The notes: generated by a model not told the origin, from the sequence alone. Counted from the first letter of the stretch, positions 8,310 through 19,808 are shown. The stretch: DNA of 64,000 nt from Bagarius yarrelli (GCA_005784505.1 VCAZ01000247.1:87501-151500), one strand, 5' to 3'. Made by a program: numbers and translations.

Positions 8310-8462
8310 GAGATGAACACGGAGGTCCTTCTTGGTCAAGTGATCCAGCATTCGTGCGTCGACCAGACACTCCATTAAGTAGCTGCGATACTGAGGAAGG
8401 CCGAGACTCGGTAACCACTCGTTACCGATCCACTCATGATTCATGTCCCCGTACGCTAAAGT
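8287..8462 (-). CDS. ppfia2: ppfia2 exon, SAM2 N-terminal part
   Basis: A 176-nt exon with acceptor TTGTAG and donor GTATGA. It reads TLAYGDMNHEWIGNEWLPSL, then the LPQYRSYLMECLVDARMLDH and LTKKDLRVHLKMVDSFH segments, ending two bases into an Arg codon. This is the canonical second SAM domain of liprin-alpha. An alternative downstream donor exists inside the 42-bp duplication. Confidence 0.95.
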
Positions 8463-8641
8463 CTACAACACACACATACACATTAGGATTTTTTTATTGT
8501 TGAAACACAATTTCGCTGAGTTAAAATAATCACTGATATAAAGATGTTTCTATAAAGTGAGAAGCTGTTTGTATTTGATGTGTGTGTGTGTGTGTCCAGT
8601 ACATTTGTATACTTGCAATTAGCCGAAAGTCAGAATATTAC

Positions 8642-8674
8642 CTGAGACCAGCTTCCTTCTTGAGAATCAGACTT
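8642..8674 (-). CDS. ppfia2: ppfia2 33-nt microexon between SAM1 and SAM2
   Basis: Encodes KSDSQEGSWSQ. It is bounded by a TAACAG acceptor and GTAATA donor, with phase 0 on both sides. It corresponds to the small alternatively spliced exon (KESEEGSWAQ-like in mammals) in the SAM1-SAM2 linker. Liprin-alpha SAM-region mini-exons are reported to influence binding to LAR-type receptor phosphatases (family knowledge, from memory). Confidence 0.88.
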
Positions 8675-9295
8675 CTGTTACAATGTGAACAAAAATACAC
8701 AGCGTTAGCAGACACACACACACAATTCAGGTTTAACAGTTAACATTAAAATTTGAAGAAAAGACAGACTGTCTGTCTGTCCATTACTGTGTCTGTCTTT
8801 CTATTTGTCTATCAGTCTTTCCCGCACCTGTTTGTCTTTCTATTAATTTAAATCTATCTTTGTTGGTTGGTCACATTATCTGTCTGTCAACATCTTTGTC
8901 TTTCTCTCTGTATGTCTGCCAATACCGGTTTCACTGTCTGCTTGTCTGTCTGTCGATTGCTGTATTTATATCTCCATCTTTCTGTCTGACCACTAAATGA
9001 CTTTGTCTGTCCACCCATCTGTTTGTCTGCCCATCATCCCCCTGTGTCTGGCAGTGTGTCTATTAATCTGTCTGCCTTACAGCCTCTCAGTGCATCTGTT
9101 CTGTTCGGTTCTGTTTATTTATCTTTCTTCTATTCTATGTTCTCCCTCCATCCGATCAATATTCTGTTTTATGGTAGATGTGTAAATGACACAAAAATAA
9201 GAAGTGTGTGTGTGAGAGCGAGAGAAAAGCGTCAGGTTGAAGATGAAGGGTGGGACGGATGGACGGATGGATGAACAGATCGAGGAACAACTGAC

Positions 9296-9358
9296 CGTTC
9301 TAGATGGAGCTGCGAGTGTTTCCATCTCCTCGTGTGTCACCCACACATTGCCTGATGG
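9296..9358 (-). CDS. ppfia2: ppfia2 63-nt exon after SAM1
   Basis: Encodes PSGNVWVTHEEMETLAAPSR followed by T. Acceptor TTTAG, donor GTCAGT, phase 0 both sides, so it can be skipped without a frameshift. It matches the NVWVTHEEMENLAAP linker segment of liprin-alpha-2, absent in liprin-alpha-1, which supports the paralogue call. Confidence 0.93.
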
Positions 9359-9527
9359 CTAAAGTGGGAGGAGCCACAGAGAGCAGCCGTCCAATCAGAG
9401 AGGGGCAAGCAGTGTTAAAGAAGAAGAGCAGCACCACTGTAAGCCAATAGTGTTACAGTAACATGGTCAGGTCATGTGAAATGTCCCAGACTGCACACAC
9501 GCACATACACACACATCTGGTTAGCTA

Positions 9528-9785
9528 TCCTTGTGGGGACTCTCCATAGGATTGGTTTTTAGACTGTACAAACTGTATTTTCTATCCCCCACCCTAATCC
9601 CTAAACCTAACCCCAACTCCTAACCCTATCCGCTAACCGGAAACATTCTGCATTTTTAATTTCTTATAACATCTCATCCTGTAGATACCCATGGGGACCT
9701 CAGTTTTGGTTCCCACCGTGACACGAGTCCCCATGAGTCTGTGTGTATTCAGGTTTAGGTCCCCACCAGGATGTATAAACCCGTA
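9528..9785. repeat. dispersed fish repeat with telomere-like CCTAACCC stretch
   Basis: Contains CTTGTGGGGACTCTCCATAG, GTACAAACTGTATTTTCTAT, CCCTAAACCTAACCCC and further GGGGACCT / GTCCCCA words. I recognise this as a dispersed element frequent in ostariophysan introns (recollection). The CTAACC words are part of it and not a telomere remnant. Confidence 0.6.
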
Positions 9786-10222
9786 AACACACATGCACAC
9801 ATAAACACAGATGTAATACACAAAGACACACTTAGGGGCACATAATAAACAAACACATACAACATTGACACACATTTGTATAACACACATGCAATGGACA
9901 AACACACACTTAAGGCATACAAATGAAAAACACATTAGTGAGACTCATCTCTCTCGCTCTCTCTCTCTTTCTCTCTCTTGCATTATCTCTTTCTCTCTTA
10001 TTCTCTCTCTGTTTCGCTCTCTCTCTGACACACACATTCACACACAAATACACACACATAACTTTAGCAAATAACTTTAGCTGTTAATGTGAAGAAAAAT
10101 GTTATTATGACAACAAAATGTAAAAGTATTTAGAGGGGAAGACACACGCACAAGAGGCAGGAAAATGTAAGCAAATGTGTACATGTATGTGTGTGTGTGT
10201 GTGTATGTGAAGGTGCACTCAC

Positions 10223-10423
10223 GGTTCTGGAAGTGGGCGGGGCCGACGGGCTGGTCAGTGACACCATTTCCTGGATGGCGAGCCGCAGTTTAAGGCGGTG
10301 CAGCGGGTTACTGATGCCGATTTCACGCTGGATCTCTGTATCAGACAGAGCCGACATGATGGCACCACTCTTCACGTTCGCCCGACACGCCGCTACGTAC
10401 CAGGCCGGCATTCCTAACCACAG
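10223..10423 (-). CDS. ppfia2: ppfia2 exon, SAM1 main part
   Basis: A 201-nt phase-0 exon with TTTAG acceptor and GTGAGT donor. It reads LWLGMPAWYVAACRANVKSG, then AIMSALSDTEIQREIGISNP, LHRLKLRLAIQEMVSLTSPS and APPTSRT. This is the bulk of the first SAM domain, essentially invariant among liprin-alphas. Confidence 0.96.
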
Positions 10424-10504
10424 CTAAACACACACACACACACACCTTTTCCTAAGCACAGTAAAAAGGAGGTGACCACCAGTTTGTGTTTGTAACATTT
10501 CAAG

Positions 10505-10810
10505 TTCTTTAGTAACCAATCAGATCTTAAAACCCATTCCCAAACGCCACTGTAACCAATTAGCCCCCAGTACCCATCCTCAATACCTCTGTAACCAATT
10601 AGACCACGGTACCCATCCTTAATATCACTGTAACCAGTCAGACCCCAGTACCCATTCCCAACGACACTTACCCTAGTATCTATCCCAACCACCTCGTTAA
10701 CGAATCAGACCCTTGTACCCATTCCGATTGCTATAACCAGACTGACATTCTGCCAAAAAAAATCACTGTAACCAGCTGAACTATAGTTCCTACTCTCTAA
10801 CCTGAGGTTC
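10505..10810. repeat. degenerate ~47-bp minisatellite
   Basis: Five or six units of the form CCACTGTAACCAATTAGACC, CCAGTACCCATTCC and spacers. Weaker copies continue to about 11340 (for example AACCATCAGACCAACATTCC) on the far side of a SINE insertion, so the SINE landed inside an older array. Confidence 0.75.
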
Positions 10811-10829
10811 ATATTCAAACAGGTCATAT

Positions 10830-11055
10830 TGGTTTAGGCGCTGAGTTGTTGATCTGAAGACCTGGGTTCAAGCCCCACCACCGTCAGCCAGCCACTTTTA
10901 GCCAGTCCTTGAGCAAAACCCTTAAGCCTTTCTGCTCCAGTGGCGCAGTATCATAGCTGATTCTGCACCTTGACCCCAACTTACTAAGATGGGATATGCG
11001 AAGAAACAAATTTCACTCTGCTGTAAAAGTATATGTGTCAAAATAAAGGCATTTA
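10830..11055 (+). mobile_element. tRNA-derived SINE
   Basis: The head is tRNA-like (GGCGCTGAGTTGTTGATCTG, then B-box-like GGGTTCAAGCCCC). It is followed by the family body TCCTTGAGCAAAACCCTTAA, GCTGATTCTGCACCTTGACC and GGGATATGCGAAGAAA, and a tail ending TATGTGTCAAAATAAAGGC. It is full-length in appearance. The (TA)n run at 11178-11207 lies beyond it. Confidence 0.7.
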
Positions 11056-11173
11056 CATTACATTTATATTACCATCCACAAGCTACTGTAAACCATCATA
11101 TTGCACTTCCCGTACATAACCCAGTGCCCCATATGCCACTGTATTCATTTAACTCATCGTCCAGTAGCGCTAA

Positions 11174-11212
<39 letters not shown>

Positions 11213-11484
11213 AGCTAAGACAGTATTTACAGTAAAATGGTTTTACCCTTTTTATCTCCAAAACACTATAATAACCAGCTACACATCCTATAGCCACTAT
11301 TAACCATCAGACCAACATTCCTGTTATTACTGCCATCATAAGCAGTCAGCAGCTTACACCAAATTTGTGTTTAGAATAATTTTTTTTCATATATTACTCC
11401 AAACCAGAAAAGCAGGAAGGGAACATACCCCATATGTGATAAAAACATTTATAGCACCATGAGGTTTTTGAGGAAAGCTCTTAC

Positions 11485-11566
11485 CTCCAGCCATGCCACG
11501 ACGGTAGGCCCATCCCACTGCGCAAAAGGCAATCCTTTTCTCCTCGCCTCCTCCAGCAACTCATGC
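11485..11566 (-). CDS. ppfia2: ppfia2 exon, SAM1 start
   Basis: An 82-nt exon encoding HELLEEARRKGLPFAQWDGP followed by TVVAWLE, after completing a split Lys codon. Acceptor TTCTCAAG, donor GTAAGA. The WDGPTVVAWLE phrase is the first helix of SAM1. Confidence 0.95.
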
Positions 11567-11569
11567 CTT

Positions 11570-14130
11570 GAGAAAAGAAACAAACAGGCGAATAGGGGAA
11601 GGAAGGATAGAGAGAGGAAGAAACTGGGCATAAGAGTGAGTGATCTGCACTTCAATGGACAACCTGAAAGATTATTAATCCCTGGTATCATTAGTTACCA
11701 GACCTTCTCTGCTTTCTTGTTTACTGGTAAGAACAAACACACACTTCTTCGGAACCTTGAAATTCTTATTATTTTAGAATGCCTCTCCCACTGCTCTTCT
11801 GCTGATGGTTTTCCTACTCAAATTACCGATATCATTACCGTGAAATAAACGATCAACCCTAGTAGATTTTTTCATTCCGTGTATACCGCAACAAGTAAAT
11901 AAGTGGGCGTGTGCAGCGTGTGTAAGTCTGAGCAAGACCAGGGCAGTAAAAATTCTAACCTGAGCAGCGGTACAGATTTTATATAATATTTGTCAATGAT
12001 TAGCCAGAATCATTGCACACTTTCTCCTACATCATCCTGTCTCTGATTACTATGTTTATTTAAAACATGAAATCTCACGAGTAAAATGTGATAGAGAGAC
12101 ACACATGCACAGTGGAGAGAATTGCCAAAAATCGCTGACATCTGGAATTAGATGTTTCATTAGAACCAATATAATATTTAATATTATATATTTATGATGT
12201 TTGTACCAGGCCACTGGGGGGGCAACTGTGACTTTCACTTCCCAATTTGTAGACCATCTGCTCCATGTTTGTTTATGCTGTCTGTCATGTAAGTCTCCCC
12301 GTTTTGTTATTGGTTCCCTTATGTTCAGGTGTTTTTTTGTTAAATGGTTGTTTTCTATTAGTTTGGGTATTTATACCCCAATGTTTCTGTCTAAACCGTG
12401 AGGAAAATTAGTTAAATTAGTTAATTTCAAGGGCAAGTTCTTGGTTTTGTTTTTGCTTTTTATTTTTGTTCATAAACTGCATCCAAATTTATATCCTGAC
12501 TTGTGACACATACAGTGGAATTTCTTGTATTTACTTATAGTTAAGTTCATATTTCATTTTATATATTTATTAAGTACCAAATAAAGAAAAAAGTATTAAA
12601 ATAAAGCCATTTCATTTAAGTTTATTATGTAATAAATATAAAATTAAAATGATATAAAATTTTTGTTGATGTTCCAGAATAACTGTCTTATTAAATAACT
12701 ATATCCTGAAATATAATGTTACCGTAATATATATTTACTCATACTGTGAAACAGAATTTTGGTCATACCGCCAACCATGACATACTAAGTTTCTAAGGAA
12801 GTGGATCTATGGTACAACCTTTACTGAAACTTTCTCCTTTACTTGGGCTCAAAATCAAGGGTTGAATTTGTTTGTATGGCCTCAAAGAGTCAGAAGTCGA
12901 ATAAATAAATTGTTCTCTAGAGCTAAGGATTCACATATTACAATTTAGTCGGGGACTGCTGATCTTTGGTTTAACTCCAAGCACCACCAAGCCACCACTG
13001 CTGAGCCACTTTGTGTGGCCCATTAATTAAACTAAATCTAATGAAGATTCTGTGGTTTTTTTTTTTAATAAACAAACCCTAGACATGCTGTAAGATAGCA
13101 TGATGTACTAATAGCACATTAACATTGTGATAGCAGTCTCTATTTCTGCTTGTGCCATTTCTCATTTCCGCCTGTCACCTTGAATCCCCAGATTCAATTT
13201 TATTTAAAAAGCCACTTATGAGAAGCTGAGATGAAAGTTTTGAGGATATAAACACCAGCTTGGTCTCTGGAGTCCCCACTTGCAGACACCAGGATTATAA
13301 AAATAGCCAGAACAATGCTGTGCAATTATTGAAAATAAACCATTTTACTCCACTATCCTCACGAAAACTCATCACGATGAAGAAACAACCCCAAAAATCT
13401 GATTATTCAACACAAAAGTGAGATAATCAAGGGGTAAATTTGGAAAAAAGAAAAATGGCTGAAATATGTCTGCTGGTAACTTTGCTAAAAAAAAACCCAG
13501 CAAAAAGACCTAAAGCTGAAGCAATTAACGGGAATAGTTTATACAAACAAGCTAATCTTTGGGTACGACACATAACAATTGATAAAATACTCAGCCTGGT
13601 AGCAAGCCAACACCTGAACCACTAAGCTACAACTTGCCTTAAATATTTAAATGGTAAAACTCACACAAACAACACTGTAATTAATACACTCTTAAATGCT
13701 AAATATACACAATGGGTAAATCCTGAAAAAGAAAACAGTCAAGGCAGCACTCGGCTAACAAACATCAGGCACTAATAAACAGTAATTCACAGAGGTTGGA
13801 CAAAAATGCTAAAATAAATGAAAGCTAACAAGGTGTGGAAAAAATCAACAATGTCCAGGATCTACACAAAAGTTTATGTTTATATTGCAGGTGGATACAT
13901 GTATTGTAACCACGGGGATAGTTGCCTTGCTAGTGTTTCCTGAGCTAATCTATTTAGCTCCCTTACCATTTTTGTCCAACTGTCCCATTAAATAAAACAT
14001 TCAAGTAGATGCGCTGGATGTGTTTCTTTCGCTGAAGATGAATTGGTAATGCAAAGTTGTTTGCAGTGCCAAGTAAGGACACTTGAATACATTGTAGGGT
14101 GGAAAAGGAAAAGAAAGAAATAGATTTAAA
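11570..14130. other. AT-rich intron of ppfia2
   Basis: Part of the ~7-kb intron between exons 18578-18656 and 11485-11566. No coding exon is recognised. ORFs at 11459-11848 (+) and 13440-13625 (+) are spurious. A degenerate LTR-like fragment and SINE scraps (for example 12940-13030) are the only structures seen. Confidence 0.55.
12270..12515 (+). mobile_element. degenerate LTR-like fragment related to the solo LTR at 23877
   Basis: The order of words CTGTCATGT, CCCC, TTGT-ATTGGTT, then GTATTTATACCCC and finally ATAAACTGCATCC and TGTGACA parallels the solo LTR at 23877-24391 (CTGTCATGT, ATTGGTT, GTATTTAAAGCCCC, AATAAATCTGCAC, TGACA). It appears to be an older copy of the same family. Borders are not determined. 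Confidence 0.4.
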
Positions 14131-14141
14131 CAGTAGAGGCT

Positions 14142-14320
14142 TAAATGATTAAGGCTTGAGGTGTTTCTCTGAAGATTAAGGTTTAAGCCCCAGCACTGCT
14201 AAACTGTCACTGATGTGTCCTTGAGCAAGGCGATTAAACTCTTTTAGCTCCAGGGATGTTTTATCATGGCTGATTCTGTGCTCTGACCCCAATTTTCTAA
14301 GATTATACTAATGTTATGCT
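14142..14320 (+). mobile_element. tRNA-derived SINE, degraded
   Basis: Head AAGGCTTGAGGTGTTTCTCT with GGTTTAAGCCCC (B-box-like), then TGTCCTTGAGCAAGGCGATT, GGCTGATTCTGTGCTCTGAC and CCCCAATTTTCTAAG. Same family as the copy at 10830. Confidence 0.65.
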
Positions 14321-14469
14321 GCCGTAGTTCTAGGGGAGGTTTCAGAACACCTGTCTATATATACGTCTACTTCTTGTCTATACCTGAGGTCAAATCTTTA
14401 AACCTTTTCTTTAAGACATAGTATCAAACTTTTTTTCTTGGTGCCGGAGTCCAACTTGGGGATTGGGAA

Positions 14470-14640
14470 TGTGGTAGCGCAGTGGTTAAGGTGTTGGACT
14501 GCTAATTGCAAGATCAGGGTTCAATTCACAGCACCACCAAGTTACCACTGCTGGGCCCCTGAGCAAGGCCCTTAACCCCCAGTTACTCAATTGTATAAAA
14601 GTCGCTCTGGATAAGGACATCTGATGATTGTTGTAAATAT
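14470..14640 (+). mobile_element. tRNA-derived SINE, good copy
   Basis: TGGTAGCGCAGTGGTTAAGG (A-box-like), GTTGGACTGCTAATTGC, GGGTTCAATTC (B-box-like), then the family body GCTGGGCCCCTGAGCAAGGC and CTCTGGATAAGG. It is a second SINE type sharing a head with the others but with a GGATAAGG-CATCTG tail. Confidence 0.75.
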
Positions 14641-16210
14641 AATATAATATAAATATAATATAATATAAAATAGGCTGTACTTCAACTAGAAATAACTTGG
14701 CACTCAGCAGTGGTTGCAAGTAACACCAGGTTGACAAGAAAAATGTTGGTGATGTAGCAGGTTCTGCGCCCTGCCAGGGCAAATGCCAGCAAATTCTAAA
14801 CAAGTGCCAGCCTTGGTTAAGCACCAATTCCAGCTCCAGCATTAGCCATGCTAGAAAAGTGGTATATGTGGATTAGCTGATCCAGGATATGTTGATTTGA
14901 TCCTTGTGCAATTCCACCCTAAAACCCGCATCTCCTTTAACTGAATGTGTTAGAAATAAAGAGGATTCTATAAAGAATAAGGCAGACCAGTGCCCAGACT
15001 AGTCAAGCTTTAGAGCAGACATACTGGGAATTGGGGAAAAAATTAGCAATAACACCCCCTTATACTTGCAAGAAATTGCAAGAAATTTAAGTTGGACTTT
15101 AGCAGGGTAAACTAACCTGGGTTGTTCACCTGCCAAATGTTAAGCTGTATTCAAGAGCGATGATGCCGTGACCCGGTCCTTATCTTTACATGTCTGGTAT
15201 GAAATGTTTTGAATGAGCATGTTAAATAATCAGCTTTTGTTTCTTTTAAACAAACTAATGCTGGAGAAAGAAAGTGAGTTATGACACAGTGCGCAAACAC
15301 TTACAAATACACTCTCTGAGAAATGTAACACAACCCGATGAGCTGACTATCCATAACCAGAGAGGGCACCTGGTTATTGCAATACAGCGCATAATGCAGA
15401 CTAATACACACATCAGGAGGAAGACCTCAGTATGGCAGGCTATTTAATTGTAAACACAAACACACACAAACTTAAAATTTTCCAGGCAGAGATGCATCTT
15501 CTACAGTACTGCAGAAGGGAAGAGTCACATGTACATTCGTGTAGGTGGTAGGGCAAAGGGTAGATGGCAGATGAGCAGAAAACAGGTCTGATCCCTTGCC
15601 GATAAACACACAAACAAATACATACACATCACGCAAGCATGAGACAGACTGGAAAAATGCAGCAAAGTCTCAGCAACGCAAACCAAACTTACCCGCTGAT
15701 GAGTAGACGAGAAATAAACAGAGAGAGAGAGAAATAAAGAGAAAATGATGAAAAAAAACAAAGAAAAACTGTTACAGCACATACTGTATGCACAACACTT
15801 TATAATAGTTTTAATCGTGGTTGTTTTTGGTATTGTTATCTATGTTTAGAAAGCAGGACTTTGGGTTCATTCTAATACATTACAACGCTATCCTGTTAGG
15901 GTCTGTGGTATTTCATTGTAAACTATTTAAAATGTGGTTAATATTGTACTACAAACAATATACAAAACTCTAGAAATAGTTAGAACTGGCTAAAACCTAA
16001 GCTAAGTCTGTACTAAATATTATATAAAACACAAATTAGAAATATAGTAAAAACACCACCACCAAACATGATACATGGATTTAGCATTAAAGCAAACATA
16101 CTAAATAACAAGCAACTATCTGGCTAACTCGTCATCTTGCATTAAAATAGCCACTTAAAAAGCATTATAGTAAAACAGGCTAAAACACAAGCTTGCATTA
16201 CAGCCTTTAG
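14640..16210. other. ppfia2 intron, no gene seen
   Basis: Ordinary AT-rich intron sequence. The ORF at 15525-15782 (-) is serine/leucine low-complexity over a GA-rich patch. I see nothing else. Confidence 0.5.
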
Positions 16211-16215
16211 GCTAA

Positions 16216-16325
16216 TCATTTACATTTACAGCCTTATCCAAAGCAACTTACATTTATCTCTTTTATATACAACTGAGCAATTGTGGGTAGGGGGCCTTGC
16301 TCAGGGGCCCACAGACAAGCAGCTG
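16216..16325 (-). mobile_element. SINE 3' fragment
   Basis: Reverse orientation of the SINE body: TTTACAGCCTTATCCAAAGC, ACAACTGAGCAATTGTGGG and CCTTGCTCAGGGGCCCACA. Lacks the tRNA-like head. Confidence 0.65.
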
Positions 16326-17219
16326 TTTTTTGCTTTTACTGACTGAACTGGCGATGTATGTTTGAGTTATTATTCCTTGTTAAAAATCTGTTGTGAAATT
16401 AGCATAAACAGGTGTGTGTTCCTCCAGTGTTCATACAGCATGCAAATGAACATGGGCAGTAATAAACAGAATAGATATCAAACACAAACATTGTGATGGG
16501 AAAACAAGCAGAAAATGAACGTCAGGTATGGACACTAACATTGGCACATGGGGCAGCTGTGGAAAAAAAAAAACAACACATGCAATAAACATTCACAAAT
16601 TCTAAACACAGGCATAGTGGACACTTTGCTAACATGCAGCAGCAATGCACAGATCAGCGAATACTCGGTTCTCCAGCTGTGGAAAAAACAACACACTGCA
16701 GATGTTAATAAACATTCACAAATTCTAAAACACAGCAGTGTTGCAAAGCTAACCTACAACCTAAAGTCAGTGTATCATGCTGTTGCTACTAACTTTGCTC
16801 TATGCTAGTTATTGCTATTTTTATTAAGACTAGGTTTATGCAGTCTTTGTAGAGGAATTCAGGTTTATAGTCTTTGTAGAGGAACATTCCTGCAGTACCC
16901 TAGTTGTCCACTGCCTGTTGTGATGCAATAACACCCAGTGTTCCATAGATCCCAGCATTCCATTTGAGTCTAGTGGTTTGACTAGTTCATACCTGGTTGT
17001 CTACACTAATTTTCCAAACTTTACCTTCTACCTAAATTACCTAGTTTCTAATTTTATCTCTACTGTTACAGTCTAGTTCAGTCCCCAATTCTCTGGAATC
17101 TCCCTAGTGAATCTCTTTAGTTTTTCAGTTTCAGGCCTTTTCCGCCCAGTTCCGCCAATTCTCTGTCCCTAGTTTCCAGAATTCCAAATTCAACTATGCA
17201 TTTCCTTTCTAGTATTCCA

Positions 17220-17450
17220 TTAAGCATTTATAGCCATTTAGCAGACCTAGTCTTAAACAGAGCGATTCCATGACTTCCATTTATCTCTTTATACAACAGA
17301 GCAATTAGGCGTTAAGGCCCTTGCAGGGTCAGGGGCCAGCATGGCCCAACTGGTGGTGCTGATATCAAACCCCTATCTTTCGGTGGTCAGCTGAGATATC
17401 AAACCCCGATCTTTCAGTTAGCCACCACTTTACCACCATAGTAGCCTTCC
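17220..17450 (-). mobile_element. SINE, degraded with internal duplication
   Basis: Reverse-orientation body (ACAACAGAGCAATTAGGCG, CAGGGGCCAGC) and head. The segment GATATCAAACCCC-ATCTTTC occurs twice, at about 17360 and 17395, a small tandem duplication of the B-box region. Confidence 0.6.
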
Positions 17451-17454
17451 CCAC

Positions 17455-18480
17455 TACTAGTGCTCTCCAACTAGTTTCCAATTTCGTTCAAGTTTCCCTT
17501 AACCAGTTCATGTCCTGTGAATTCCAACGTTTTCTAATTCCCCCTCCTGTGAAGGCCCAATGCCAATGTCCCAAGTCCCCCTATCGCCAAAAAAATCCCT
17601 AATTTCTACATAGTTTTCCAAAAGTCTGAAAAAATTCCCAATGCCTTCCGACCAGTGTCCCAGTGTCTATGATTCCAGTAGCTACTCCCAGCATTCTGAC
17701 ATATTTCCTACAATTCGACATATTTCACAAGACATATTTCACAAGTTTTTCTGGTGTTTCACTTCCTTCGTTCTCACAGTCCCTGTCCCCCACATGTCCC
17801 TGTTTCCCTAGTTTGTCCTGTCCCTTTTTGAACCTATTTACCAGTTTTTAGTGTACTAGTTCTGTTCCAGTTTCCAGTTTCCAGTCTCCAGTATTGATTT
17901 CCAGTATTTATTTAAGTTAGAACTGTGCCCTTCCAATATGATACTAGTCCCCTATCTTCACTTAGCACACAGTATTTATCCACTTTATAGTAACCTTATT
18001 GTTTCTAATGCCTCTCCAGCCTGTCCAGATCCCCCGTCTCTAATTTTCCTATTTCCTAATATCCCTAAAGTTTCTCTAAATGCTTCTCCCTTAATGCTTT
18101 CCCTACAAGTTTTGGCACAAATTGCACTGCACACAAATCTCCCATTGCATGCCTGCCTTGATTTTGGTATCTCCATGGTTCCTTTTTTATTCCTGCTTTT
18201 TCTAGTATGTGGTGTTCCCATTCCCACCTGTGCCTTTGGGTCTTTGTCCCAGTTACCAGTATACTCTTATACCCTATGCCCTCTTGTGTATGGTATGTAT
18301 AAGTTACACATGTAACCTTGGTACAAGTAGTTACAAGTTAGTTCCCTTAATAACCGGTGTTAGCTTTGATCCCTCTATCATAAGTTTTTCCCTATGTAAT
18401 TCCAATTACCTAAGTTACACATGTATTCCCTCTATCTAAGTTTACCTAGTTTTTCCACTAAGGTTCCTCCATTAGTTCCC
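17455..18480. repeat. pyrimidine-rich degenerate low-complexity / tandem region
   Basis: The words CCAGTTTCC, TAGTTTCC, CCAGTGTCCC and TTCCCTAGTT recur irregularly. It is strongly T/C-biased on the + strand. It looks like an eroded minisatellite, similar in flavour to 50400-50870. ORFs here (17938-18315 + etc.) are artefacts of composition. Confidence 0.5.
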
Positions 18481-18577
18481 TTAAAGATTACTGTTGTGTT
18501 TTAGCTAATTGTGATCACTACACTTTTTCTTCTTAATGTAATTAAACAAACTACAGAGATTTCCAATCACTTCTCAC

Positions 18578-18656
18578 TTCTTCTTAATGCGGCGGTCTTT
18601 CTCAGCCTGAGTGCCTAGTTTTCCGACAGCCATTTCCTGAGCAAGAAACTCCACAT
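18578..18656 (-). CDS. ppfia2: ppfia2 exon before SAM1
   Basis: A 79-nt exon encoding DVEFLAQEMAVGKLGTQAEK followed by DRRIKKK (last codon split). Acceptor TTTCAG, donor GTGAGA. GKLGTQAEKDRR-KKK matches liprin-alpha-2 just upstream of the HELLEEARRKGLPFAQWDGP start of SAM1. Confidence 0.93.
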
Positions 18657-18767
18657 CTGAAACTCCACCTAATGTGACAATTGGATAAAGTTTGGTTGGT
18701 TGATGTTAAAGACAAATGACAGTGGTGTATTAACATGTGTCTGTCAGTGAATGTATGTGTTTGTTAC

Positions 18768-18943
18768 CTGGTCCTGGTCCCATAATCTCTTTCCCCATGT
18801 GAGCCAGTCGTCCTTTCTCTTTTTTGCCAAACAAGCGACCGATGGATGATTTGATGCCCTTCTTTTTGGGTTGTTTATGGAGTGAGTCCTGACTGCTGGC
18901 TACACTGCTCAGAGCAGCATCAACTTCTAGCGCTGCAGCCAGA
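18768..18943 (-). CDS. ppfia2: ppfia2 linker exon (SSQDSLHK / KKKGIKSSIGRLFGKKEK)
   Basis: A 176-nt exon with acceptor GGGTAG and donor GTAACA. It reads LAAALEVDAALSSVASSQDS, then LHKQPKKKGIKSSIGRLFGK and KEKGRLAHMGKEIMGPGP. The basic KKKGIKSSIGRLFGKKEK motif is the hallmark of liprin-alpha linkers. The segment before SSQDSLHK differs from mammalian liprin-alpha-2, as expected for the variable linker. Confidence 0.94.
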
Positions 18944-18949
18944 CTACCC

Positions 18950-19440
18950 ACACACAACACCTACACATTACTGTTCCATACACTAAAATCAGTGTCATCA
19001 CTACATTCACGTTGAGTCTCCATCACGTCACTTCATTTAGAAGTCCATAAACTAGGGGTCATGACACCAATGTGACTGCTTGATTAAAAATGTGACATGA
19101 GAAGTCTGTTTGTGTCGCAGAATTCTGGATTTATATGATGAAAAAAGTGTTTGTGGTATGAAAAAAGCAGAACTTATGAGTGTGTTTAACATATTTGAGA
19201 ATAGAAACAGTACAGCTGAACCTGAAAACCTGCTGGATGGAATATTTTGACTGACATTTTCTTTCTAGTTACACTTTCAAGTTCTTGGTCCCCTTAGTTA
19301 CTAGTCCCTAGTTCTTTTTTAGTTCTTTTAGCTTCTTTAAATTTTCTTTGGTTCTCTTGGATTGCAGTTATTTTTTTACTCATGTCCCTGCACCCTTAGT
19401 TTCTAGTTCCTTAGGCTCATAGTGCCTACAGTAATTTATG
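18950..19440. other. short ppfia2 intron, nothing further seen
   Basis: Intron between exons 19481-19608 and 18768-18943. It holds a T-rich TTAGTTTCTAGTTCC-like stretch at 19265-19420, similar to 17455-18480, and a (GT)n run at 19446-19469 beside the donor of the upstream exon. Confidence 0.5.
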
Positions 19441-19480
19441 TATGAGTGTGTGTGTGTGTGTGTGTGTGACAGAGACACAC

Positions 19481-19608
19481 CGTGCATCGTTGTGAGAGGA
19501 AGCAGGCAGTGTGCGTGCCATGCGGACATGTTGGGGTGTTGAAGGGGGAGACGTCTCACATTTTATGGTGGCTTTGTCTTCTCGGCCGTCCTCATCCACA
19601 GATGCAAT
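19481..19608 (-). CDS. ppfia2: ppfia2 linker exon (GREDKATIKCETSPP)
   Basis: A 128-nt exon with CACAG acceptor and GTGTGT donor. It reads IASVDEDGREDKATIKCETS, then PPSTPQHVRMARTLPASSHN and DA, ending in a split Arg codon. It matches the acidic/proline linker of liprin-alpha-2. Confidence 0.94.
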
Positions 19609-19771
19609 CTGTGTAAGACACACACACACACACACACAGTGTAAATAGTTTGCACCACAAATACTCAGGAGATCATGGCAGATAGAAGTAGCGAAATTGC
19701 ACAACCATTCATCTTTATACATATATAAATAAAGCAACACCATTCATCTTTATACACATATATAATCCTCC

Positions 19772-19808
<37 letters not shown>

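Noticed and set aside
9590..9640. Interstitial telomeric sequence (CCTAACCC words)
   Set aside because: The words are irregular and belong to a dispersed repeat with GTGGGGAC ends.
14470..14535. Functional tRNA genes at SINE heads (here and at 21632, 46628, 54236, 58484)
   Set aside because: The A/B-box-like text is followed by SINE body and the cloverleaf is not intact.
17663..18439. Small ORFs in 17.6-18.4 kb
   Set aside because: T/C-rich degenerate tandem sequence with no domain, no splice support and overlapping frames on both strands.
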